This document shows, one piece after another, positions 23,901-35,900 of a DNA stretch of 64,000 bases. Position numbers and translations under genes: made by a program. The stretch comes from Smittia aterrima (taxonomy: Eukaryota; Arthropoda; Insecta; Diptera; Chironomidae), in the NCBI GenBank assembly GCA_033063855.1, contig CP093829.1, positions 2,862,243 through 2,926,242 of the forward strand. The letters run 5' to 3'. The notes beneath the pieces are model-generated. The model searched no databases. It worked only from the letters and a program-made list of their open reading frames with translations, and was not told the DNA's origin. Each line of letters starts with the position of its first letter. Within the stretch, counting starts at the first letter, position 1.

Positions 23901-26900
23901 AACGAGAAGGAAAAGAAAATCTCTTTTTTTCTTGTGCTCAGCCATAAACACATCACTTAATGAGAATTCATCGTTAGATAGACAAAGCTAAGAGAAGAAG
24001 AAAGTATTTTTCGTCATTATCGCGTGTGGCTTTCTATCCTTTTTTAAGCGAGAACGAAAATAACTGTTGAGACGGGAGAGATCGTTGTACACAAAAACAT
24101 TCTTTTGCAACAACATTAAACAGCCGAATTTGGGATGAAAAACAAAAGAACGTCACATTTTAATGATTATTTATTATAAACCAACCGAAAAAAAGAAAAC
24201 AAACTGAAAAGCTTGAGGCTGCTGGGAAAGTTTTGCTGTGGTAAGCGAGGGCGAGTGAATAAAGTTGGAAAAGGGTTTCCGTTCGCGCTCGTAGAGTCAC
24301 ATGAATTATAAATAATGAGGAGAATTAATGATCCAACAAAAGAAATGTTCTCGAGGGAGGACGCGCAGATGGGGTAATGGAATGAATTTGTGTCATTTCT
24401 CAAGCGACTCGCAATGTGCATTCACTTCGTGCTGCATGGGGATCCTCTCGAGATGCTTAAATACAGAAATGTACAATTTATCAAGTTGGCGAGCACTTTA
24501 GAACTGTTGTGAGGAGTCGAGTCGGAAGCGTGTAAGAGATAATGGCGGTGATGTGGTGATGAATTGTGCTTTTTATCTTAGCTTCATGCTCCATTCTAAT
24601 AATTCATGCTTTCACTTCTCTTCTCTACAAGCGCTCGAGAGAACGCGAAGCGACTGAAATTGCAGCGAGTGGAAACTCTTCTTTCAGGTTCAGAGATAAG
24701 CGGGAAAATAATTGCAATTAAGTTCCTTCCTTCGTTGCTCTTAACACATTTTAATTATTGACTTAGGAAGCGTTGAAAAAACTTTTTTGAAGTCTTACTC
24801 GTGAAGATAAATTTCTCCTTGAGGTTTCCATCACTCAAAAACTTTTGAGTTTTCAATTAATTTTGATTGAAATTTGCACAAGAACAATCTTGAAGTGCGA
24901 GACGCTTAAAAACGATAAAAGAATTAAACAGAAGAAGAAAAAAAAAGTTTTTCAATTAGAAAAGAATAAATTTTTATTGGATGTCGCGACTTTTTAACAA
25001 AATCATAAAAGTTAAAGATATTTATTAAATTATGAGCAAAGTTCTTGTATAATTTCCACGTTAACTTCAAATCACTTCAGCAAAGTTTGAAATTATTTCC
25101 GATTATTTATTCACACTGATATCCTTAATTATGTTAACCGAATGTTGCGTTGCGTTGCCTTATCGAGCGAACATGTTGTGTGTAAGTTAACTTTCAGTTA
25201 TTCCTCTTATCGCTAATGTAATGAATCTCCCCTCGCACAGGCAGGAAGCAAAGAAATTCGCAATTTAAATGCTAAAATGCTTATATTTACATTTTATAAA
25301 ATGCTCCCCTTGCTTTTAGCGACATTCCTCCTTGATATGTTATCATTTACAAATATAATTATCTTTAATGAATATTATGATTTCGTCGTTGTTGAAACGC
25401 GTGACATCACTCTGTTAACCCTTTATCCGAACATGATACAAGAGAATTCAACCGGAAATTTCCTCTTGCATGAAACGAAATGCAAAATAATTTTCCTTAT
25501 TGCTCGAGAAAAAAAAATAATTAAGAGTTTTGTGTTGTCTACTGATCGCATCACCGGGGGGAGTGTGAGAGTGGGGAGCGGGTGGAACACATTAACGCTC
25601 TTTAAGTACCCTTGAGATACCTCTAACAACATTTTAATGATGCCATGAAAATAGAAAAATATGTTTTGCTCTCGTCAAGACGAAGCAGTGCCATTATCTA
25701 AAGTAGATAAATATTTGGCTAAAAACTACGAATCAGTTTTAATTGCACCTTCAACAATTTTCAAGCTTTCGCAACCAAAACTCTCGTGCTGATGATTACG
25801 ATTGCATTTCAAGAGTTTGTGTTTTTTTTTGTTTAATTAGCAACTTTTCAGTTTATGCATAATCGACTTTTAAGTGCGCCAAGATGAAGAAAGAGAGAGA
25901 GAGAAGCTTTTCATCAAAAATCTCAGTCGCTCCCTCAGCTAATTAAGATAATCTCGATGGCTCGCGTCAATTGCTTATGGAAAATTAAGGCAAAGCACTC
26001 AGGAGTTTCTTTGAAACTTTGAAGGCCTTAAAAATGTTGATTAGACGACCAAGAAACAATTGGCACTGAAAGCCTTAGCTGCTTGCATTCTCATTCGCAT
26101 TTAGACTACTTAACACTAAATTATGGAAATCGTTTGTGGCACAATCAGCAAACGATTCCGACGTTTCACTCAATGAGACAAAGAATATAAGATTGTCGTC
26201 GGCTACGATAGGAGTTTCCTGATGCTGTCTATCGTAGTCGTCTAAATGTCAAAAAACTTTGTCGAGATCAAGAAGAACGTCAATGTATCAAGAGACGAAA
26301 AGCCGGCCTCATAATGGTACCAAGCCAGTGCGTGCTGTTGCATTTCTTGTCATGTAGATTTCCATGTCGTTATCGGTCCAATTGTCGGAAGTATCGTAGC
26401 AATTGCTGAGGTTATGCGTCGAGCCAGCTTGTGAAAATCTGAGGAGAAAATTAGCTTTTGAGTGAAGTGAATGTCTTTGATGTCGTTTTGAATATTCATC
26501 ACCTGCTTCCCGGTCGATTTGAATGTAAATGTGCTGTGTTAAGATGATCTCGTGATCGTGACCTAGGACGAGCTCTACGTGTTGAAGATGCGATGCTTTG
26601 TGGACCACCATGGAATGATCCAGCGTAAGAAGCTCGTGACATTCTCTCAGACGCTGCCGCAAGTGAAGCTCTTGATTGTCTCAATTCTGTGGAGCGAAAC
26701 GTTTCTTTTTAAAAATAAGAGAAAGCTCTTTTAACTCTTGGACCTACCTGGTCTTGAATTAACCAGATTCACGGGAAAACCTGAGTTTAAGTAACCACGA
26801 TGCGATTGATTCGAGAAGCTATGATGAGATTGACCATCAGCTATCGATCTGTAACGAGATTAATGAGCCGTTAACAAATCAACGTTCAACGCTCAGGTCT

Positions 26901-29900
26901 TTCTTTAATTACCTCGGTTTCCCCATCTTCGCTCCGACAGCTGAGAAATGTGACACGTGACTACGCATATCGTCAGCGAGGCTTAAAGGTTGATCCATTG
27001 GGAACATTCGCGGTCTGGGAATTGAGCGGCCGCTGTACGCCGAAACTTGATCCCAATCCTATTTCAAAGAGAAATTACTTTAATGTAATAATAATTGCGA
27101 TCAAGAACAATGAATTGTGTGTTAGCTAATTCAACGTCACTCTCATTTCCATGTTAGTTTAAAGAAGCGTGCGCACGACATCGAACGAGGCCAAAGACTT
27201 GACTTGGCGTTAGATAATTAAACAAAGAAATTTTCTTTACGAAACTAATTGATATAATTGTTGCAAGGTAATTGAGTCCAGTTAATTAGAGTGTGAGGAG
27301 AAGCATCGATTTCATCTGAAGCTCACTTCGCTGATGAACAACTTGCGGTTTACATGCTAAAGAAAGTGTGATGAATCTGATTTTCGCTGTTGTTAGATGA
27401 AGATTGAAATTAGTTCGGTTGAGTGCAACACCGGTTGTTAAATCAAGTTTTCTTTTGTTGGATCATGAAGGTGTGACAAGAAAGCGAAAGAATTTTTCTC
27501 GCTTCGATGAAGTTGAAAATGAAAATAGTTTTTGACATGAACTTGAAAGTTTTTCTGCTTTTGAGATTTCTCAAAAACAAAAAAAAAGGCAAAAATGAAT
27601 TTCAGCTTTTACCTTCGATTTCTCTGTGGGATTTGGGGTTGAACTCTACCAAAACCACTCAATCTAATTGCGAACATGAATTGAGAAATTTATCGGCGAG
27701 AAGTCTTCTTTCGAAAGCCAGCAAAGTTAATTAAAGTTTACTAAGTCGAAGTTGATTTGAAGTGAGAAGAATCGATTTGACGCTTGTAAAAAGCAAAGGA
27801 AATTGACCTAATTTCAATTCTCCTGACACTTCTCTAATGGATGTCGAGAGTATCAAAAGGATTCTGAAATTACTCTCGTTAAGCGATTGGGAGGATTAGA
27901 CGACTCATCCCTTCTCCGAAGACATTGATTAAATATGAAACTATTCCCTGTTTGATGTAACAAAATTCTTTACGCCTGACGCATTTATTTTGCTCCGCTC
28001 GTCATTCCTTATTTACACAATCGATTTAATAATTAAGTAGGTAACAAACATAAATTGAATATCTTGTTAATTGAAATCTCTTTGGGAAATTGGCTCTCTT
28101 TGGCAAACAAGTAAAAACGGATACGAAAACCTATAATTAGAAACACCAAAATAACCAAAAGCACCACATGGAACGGCTTGCTGTACAACAACTAGATGAG
28201 ATTTTCCGATTGCGTTAATACACGAAACTTTTCCGGTTGCGGACTCGTTTCGATTGCTTGTTCGTTTACCTTGTGCGAATTGTAAACTTGGAGTGTTGCC
28301 AATGATCCGAGCGGGCCATTCGGACTTGGTGTTGGTCCACAGCAATTGACTGGAAGTCCCGCAATTGGCAGCGGGTTCTTCAGCGATGAATGTAATGCGC
28401 GAAGCTTTTTCGATCTCCGTCTGTTAATGAAATTCAATACAATTTTTCAATTAAGGCTCGCTCGACTTAATAGCAATTACTCAGACCTGCTTGCGGCGAT
28501 GAAAATAATGACAGCGACGATGATCGTTCCACAAATAGCGGCACTTGCCGCAATCGTAATTTTGTCCATGTTGGACGCCTGTGCTGTCACAGTTCTCACT
28601 TCGCGGCACTGTTGATAAGGCACATTCTCCGGTGTCACCGTTATATCTTCCAGCGAAACAACGCAAACGATGATACATTCCTGCGACGGCACATTCTTAA
28701 TCTTGAATTCCCTCTCAGTGGATTCAAGTGGAGGCCCTTGCTTAAAGCTTTTATCTCCAAACAGACGATACACGACTCTGAAGCCAAGTATATTTGATGT
28801 GTCCGAGTCCCATTGGATGATTACTGAATTATCTTGTCTGCTAAACATTATGTGGCAAACGGAAATTTAATAATGCGACACATGAAACATTGATGATGTA
28901 CTTACCTAAAAGCATTTTTCACCTGAACCTCCTTCGAGTCATCAATTTGCTGTCCTCTTTGTGGAGGGAAGCCAAGCACTAGGGGAGGCCTTTGCTTGTG
29001 TGATGGTTGATTCGAGTTTTGTCGCCATGTGTTAGAGTTACGAGCTGGCGATTTACTTGTCGTTGATGTTACTTTCGTTGTCGTCGATGAAGTCGTCGTT
29101 GATGAAGATGATGATGCGAGTTTTGTCGATGATTCAGTGGAAATTTGTGTCACGTTCTGTGACAAAGAAGCTTTCGGCGTGTTGTGTGTTGAAAATTCGA
29201 AAGCGTTTGTTGTCAGTGGAGGTCTTCCCGAAGTTCTGCTAACCAAAGGAGTAGACGTTAATGGGACAGTTGATGGTGTTACGAAGAGAGTCGTTGATGA
29301 AGGCGTTGTAGCAATTGAGAAAGGCTTTGGAACAAGTGAGTCAATGACTCCAGCAATTGGACCATCGATTCCAATTTCACTTCCTTGGCAACTCAATTCT
29401 TCCGGTTGAATTGAATAGAATCCTCTGTCTCTGAATCGTCCTGGTGATCCACAGAATTGTGGATTTCTTTCTCGTGATGTCACTTGCAACTCTCCATTAC
29501 GAATCCATTCGGCAACCCATTTAAGCTTGCAATCACAATGAAGGAAGCGGCCGCCAAGTGAAAGTCCTCGAAGGGTTTTGTTTAGATGTGCGAGTGCTTT
29601 CTCTGGCACAGTCGGAAGAGGATTTCCATCGAGGGCCAATAATGTCACGGAGGGATTACCACGGAAAGCTGTTTCAGGCAGAGAAGTCAAAAGATTAAAG
29701 CCAATGTCCAACACTCGAAGCTCTTTCAGCGAATGAACAGCTCCGACGGGAAATTCTGCCAGCAGATTGTTGAGTAAACTTAGAGAGCTTAGCGTCTTCC
29801 TAATACCAACGAAGGAATTCTCGCCCAGTGACGAAATCAAATTTCTCTCCAAATTAAGTGCACTGAGTGAATCTAATCCCTCAAATGTTCGCACGCCACC

Positions 29901-32900
29901 GGTTCCAGGCAACTCACGAATTCCATTGAGCGATAAATCAAGGAAGGCCAAAGTTTTTAATCCTCTAACCGCTTCCGGCACTCGCTTCTGCTTCGTTCCT
30001 TTTAGGTTGAGATTTTTCAAACAATTCTCCATTCCACGTAGCGCATATCGAGCAAGCGTAACGTTGTTGTCCATTAGCTTTAGCGTTGATAGCTTCAATA
30101 ATCCTTTGAATGCATCATTGGGAATCTGATTGATTTTATTCTTCGATAAGTCGAGAAGATTCAATCTTGTTAATGGACTCAAAGCTTTAACGGGCACTTC
30201 GTCTAACAGATTATCTTGAAGGTTGAGATTCTTCAAGTGCGATTCTTGCCCGAGGAACGCGTTCTCCTCGATTGTCTTCAGTTTGCAACTGCTCAACTGC
30301 ACATTATGCAACTGAAGACGTTTGAACACATTGTTCTCGAGCTTTTTGATCGTCGAGTTATTGATATAAAGTAAATCTAATGGTGTCGTTCTAGTGTACT
30401 TGTCTAAGGCAGCAACTAAAGTAGGGAAGTCAACCTAGGATGACGCATTTTTATGTTAATTAGAGCGTGAAGGAGGAATCTCATGATTTAAGCACTCACT
30501 TGATCACATTGTACGGATAATTCTTGACCCAAATTATAGGCACATAAGCACGATGCTTGCAGATCCGGCACATCTTGATGCCAGGGACATTGAGCCAGTG
30601 TCACCCTCACGAAAAGTAATCCCATCAAGTAGATTGGGTAGGGCAAACGCTTTGGAAACATTTTATTTTTTGATCTTTTTTCCCGTCCCGGCCACAAATT
30701 TTTGGTTCCTTTTTTCCTCTTCCTCGATGTATTTTGATAAAGATACCGAATATGTTGATGTTATGTTGTTTGTCTGAAATGATAGGGAGAACCGTTTAAA
30801 GACTTTAAAGGAATTTGGTATCAAATTGAAAGCGATGTGAACACGACCATGTAATTGAAGTCGTTACATGCTCGTTCGCCATGCAAATGAAACAACGAGC
30901 AAACAAATCATAATGAATTTCTCTATTTTACTTCCATTATGATGAAGGAAAGCTTTGACTATGCGCTTGTTAATTAATTACGTCTATGCGTCAGCTGACA
31001 AACGAAACCCGTGACTGACGGAGCGAGAAATTAGAAAGATGTTTCATCATTTTAAAGTCATCAATCTTCACGCTTTTCTGTCGACGCAAATTTCGCAAGA
31101 TTTTTTTTTCTCCCTTTTTTGTGATCAATTGCTCGAATCAGGAAGCGACACGGAAAAACTCTTCCAGGAAGTCGTTCATCTCTAGAGTTTGTTGCCGGAA
31201 GGGCTGCAAAATGTTATCTCAGCAAAGCTCTAAGCGAGTAATCTCTGACACATGCCGCTTACTTATCTATCATCATTGTTCACTGAAAGTTTAACATTTT
31301 TCCTTCGCGCTAAATTAAATCACATTTCCGAGTTTTTACCATCGTTCATCATATGAGCTTTACGTATAGCGACAGAGTTGCAGAGAGGAAAAAAAGACTC
31401 TTTTTGTTTAAATGGCTTTATTGTTTATCTTTGTTGTCGTGTGGTGGAAACAAATGGTTTCATCACTTTGCCGAGATTTCTTTTGTGTTTTAATCGTCGC
31501 TAATGTAATGGGATCTTGTTTTATGATGAGGATTCCTCTAAGCGCACCATAAAAGCAATTGATAGATGAAAGACTTTCGTCGAGGGATTTATCATTCTCA
31601 ATGTAACGAATAATGTAAAGTTTCGCGAGCGAGCGAGTGCATTTGAACGATAAATCTTATAAACTTCATTCCCAACTGCGCTTAACGAAGAGCTCTCAAA
31701 ATCTGTAATTAAAGCTTTATTAAACTTCTCGTAGAATCTTACGAGACGAGTAAACAGTTTAAATGTGATAAAAACAGATTGACAATTGTGCAGTGAGCAT
31801 AAAGAAGGAAAATAACGATGATCCATTTCTAATTTGCACAGTCTGCAGTTTAAGATTTTCTTCTTGAGAAACTCCCAGAGCTATTTATGTCGACAATCAA
31901 AAGTGAAACGAGAGGCGTTCTCGACATAGAATAGAAGAAGCAACAAAGTAAAGAAAGCAATTGAATTGAAATTCTGAGAAAAACCGGTTTTATGAGTTGG
32001 AGAGGAACCAAATGATTCCGCGGTTAGGGGAACAAGATTCTCGGTGTGCGAGGTCATGGTTTGTTGCGAGGAAATTTACTTCTGAGTGAAATAATGGAAA
32101 ATTTCAAACGCGAAATGTGCTGACGGAAACACAACGAGAACAACAACAAGAGACAATCATGTCAAACTTAGACGGAAGACGAGGATTTTAAGAGCAAACT
32201 TATTAAAGCAAATGAAATAATCTCAATTATGAAAACTGTAATTTCAAATATTTATCTTCGTCCTGAAGCTATTTTATAACTTTCCGCTTGAAGCTATTTC
32301 GAGCTATTCATGTTGAATCACGTAAACGAGAAGCGAGGACTAAAGAAGTTTGCTTCTATTCTAATAAAAAATCTCTTTTACGATAATCAATGTCGCTTAA
32401 GCTTCTCTAACTGTGCAAACACGTTTCGCTGGTTCCAATGCATGACTCGATGAAAATTCTCTGCTGCAATCGACCCGTGATTTAAGACTGCATTCCTTCA
32501 CTTGAAGCGCAGCAAGAACTGCTCTCGTTGCTGTTCTTTTGTGAAAACAAAGTTCTTCTCTTGGTGAAAAGACTGAAATGATGAGTGCAACTCGTCTTAT
32601 TTTTCAAGCATCGTAGCTTTCAATGGAGAAATTTTCCGCTGCTTTCTTTGGTTTGTTATAAGTGAACTTGATGAGAAAATTCGTCCCTCTTGGACGGCAA
32701 TTCTCGTTTCTCTTTGTTAGCTCCGACAAGCTTAATAAAGAATCATCAGATGCCTCTGCGGAGATAACAAGGCTGTTGGCGATGTTGCATAAGTTCTAGC
32801 TGTGGCAATAAGGAATGCCGATTTAATGAGTTGACGTTTGAGTCCATTAAACGGTATTAGAGATCAAGTTACGATGGTTTCAAACCAGTTTCCTTAGACA

Positions 32901-35900
32901 AACGTCGTTCTGATGACACAATTTTATGCAAGTTCCTGTCGTTTTGCACTTAACTGTTGAACTGGATTTGCTGTAATATTTCCTCTTATGAGACGTTAAG
33001 TACAAGCGAGTGAATGAGAGCAATTGCGCAACACTCGTGAGTTATGAAAGCATTTTTGTTTAAATATCTTGGAGGCAGCTATTTGCAGTTTGAGTGTTCT
33101 AGCTTAAAGCTTTTCTTTAAGGAGCTCTCTTCTCCTTTCAAAATCCTTAAATCCCATCAAAATTGCACAGTTTGAAACTCTCCAAGTCAGCAAATCGGTG
33201 GATAAAGAACGAAATATTATTGAATGAAGTTTCTGATCGTCTCTGACCCAAAGTTCGAATGACAAAGTTTATGATCGAGACGATGCAAGTCACATACGGA
33301 AAATTACTTTGGAGAATATTTTTTCGTCTTTTACTTGTCTCTCAATATCTTATCCTCAACATTAAATGGCAGCAAGGAAACACGAAGCTGAAAGCTTCTC
33401 AAACGAGTCGTCGTGACACTTGAGCTAATAAAACTGCAACGAACTTTATTGTTTTCCAATATCCGATAACGTAAGTGAAACTACTTTTCCTGAGCTTGGG
33501 ATTTAAAATTTGTGTGAAGAGGAAATTGAGATCACTTTGGCTTTGGCAAAAGATTTTATTTCAAATCGTCTTTGTCGCTCAAAAAACTGAAAAGTTTATG
33601 AAGAACAAATGTGTTTGTTTGAAGAGCTGAAAGGCTTTCGTCTCAAAGACAACTTCAAGTTAATATAAAAGGTTCAAGATGAAGACTAACTTTCCTTCCA
33701 AGGCCATTTCGTTACAGTTTGCGCTTGCTTAATTGAATAAATTTAATTTTAAACTTTTAATTTGCTTTTTGGCAAAAGTTTCTTTTCGGGGGTTTTTCTC
33801 GTTTTGTTTTATTTTACGACACAGAAACCTAGAAACGTCTGTTTTGATGAGTTCGTTGAATGCTCGAAAAGGGAAGCAGCAGCAGCTGCAAGCGACATGT
33901 AAATTATTAAAGTAAAGTGTTTAAGAAGCTAACTAGAGACAGAAGCTGATAACAATAATTTGTTTGGTCTCGACTCGATGCTTGCTCAAACATAAAGCAA
34001 AACTAACGTAATTGAATAATGGAATCGTTGAAATGAGGTCTGTAATCTTTTTCATGTCGGCCGATGATGCGATTTGTGCTTATTAGCAAATCCGTTATAA
34101 AACTTCTCTTCGACTGCACAAAGTTTGCCGCTGCTAGACGATGAAAGAAAGTTCTCTGATCTGAATTTCTTTCAGACAATAAACGACCCAAATCATCAAC
34201 ATACGTTGCACGTCATCACATTCGCATGAGTTCAACTTAAAGAGAAGCGATCCAGTAACATTTGTCGCCCTCTTAACCAATAACTCTGTGGTTATGCTGA
34301 GAGAAATTTCAATGAGATTTGTGCAATCAACCGATCCATCGAAGAAAATATTTTCCCGAACGCTGTAAACTCAGTTTATTCACAAATTGAATTTTACATC
34401 CTCAAAGGAAATGATTTGCTTCGCTTTGAGGAAATCGACAATTTTCTGAATTTATCAGAGTGAGAGAATCTTTATTTGTGAGTGAACAATTTTTTCCCAT
34501 CTTTGACTTGTTTATCTTAAAATAGAATTTAAGAAAAGCCAATGAAGACTTTCATGCATGAGACTTTATTAAATAAAAGCTCCAGACAACCGAAATAATT
34601 TAATAACTTTCTGCCGTTTGTTAAGCAGGAAACGAGAAAAGTTTTTTTTTTCTTGAAAAGTTTGTGAATAAATTTATTCCAACTCTCATTGAAATGTTTA
34701 TGTCTGCTATTAGATTATTCCGAAGGTTTCTGATAACTTCGTTTAAGCAATGACCACGTGAAGCCAAAGCTCGACAGGTTTTTCATTTAATCACAAGAGT
34801 TTCCCTCGACCATGTCGAGAGATAAAATAAATTTTGTTAACAACAGCGAAATATGAAAACATCTGCTGTCCTCTCTCGCACTCGACCATGCTCGTACATT
34901 GTCACCCGCTTCAAGCTTCCATCTGAAAAATTAATCAGCTTGCTCTTGTAGCTTCGTTGTTCGCTGTAAACAACTGAAATAAATAAATTGAGGAAATCGT
35001 AGTAATTTTACAATAAAGAAATCGTACTGGCGCAAACGATAATCCAATTTAAGTCCCAAACGCAAACGCAGATTTGAAGAGAGCACGTTTATTTGTTTTG
35101 TTTAGTTGCGTTGAATGATTGACACTCATTAGTATCATGATTTTATGATTAACGCTACCGTGTGAGAATAAACAGATTTAAATAAATCAGAGATCGTTGT
35201 TCGTGACAACGAAGATTGAAAGATTTTCCCTCCGACTCTTGAAGCTTTCGTCATTTGATTAAACAGTTTACGTTGAATAAAGAATCGTAAAGATGTAATC
35301 AGCAATGTTTTCTTTTCTTTATGGAATATTATTGCACAATCAGCTAAGGTAAACATGGACTAATCTCGACCTTCATCATTGTTCGTCCCTCGTCAATTCA
35401 GTTTCAAATTGATGATAAAAGTTTAAACAGAGTCGTAAACTGTTTACGAACAAGATTCAATTACTTACAATATTGTTGTCAACAGCACCATTGAGAGCTC
35501 ATTCTGGCTTTGTTTTCCTTTCACGATGGGAAATTTTTGTTGAAAATCTGAAATCAAAATGAGAGACAAGAATGTTAATTTAAACTAAATTACAGACATC
35601 GTTCGTCCAGTTGGATAATTAAGAATGAAAGAGATGGAGAGCCTGGGAATGAACATGAAATTCGATAAATCGAGTAAAATCAACTTTGATCTGAAAATGA
35701 TATCTAAGCCAACACGCCAATCAATCATCAAAGATGAGATTTTCTTATTTGCTCAAAATTTTCGAGCCGAAGATGAAATTTCATAAAATATTAACGTGAG
35801 CTTCGATTGATTGCTTTCATTTAAATTCTAAAACTTGATTTGCTGAATGGCTTTGAGAGGAAAATTTATGCAAATTCAGCAATGGAAATCCTTTTCGAAT

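Noticed and set aside
25277..25615. 112-codon frame with a hydrophobic start
   Set aside because: It lies in the RAB3GAP1 intron, its composition is that of translated AT-rich DNA, and nothing is recognisable.
28067..28345. Alternative frame across a receptor tail exon
   Set aside because: The other frame follows the transmembrane helix in correct phase (RRRSKK) and joins the next exon (DWDQVSAYSGR).
29029..29409. 126-codon + strand frame rich in Val/Asp
   Set aside because: It is the antisense of the Ser/Thr-rich linker of the nested receptor.
33661..33730. TATAAAAGG followed by ATGAAGACT as a small gene
   Set aside because: The frame stops after 17 codons and there is no plausible splice continuation.
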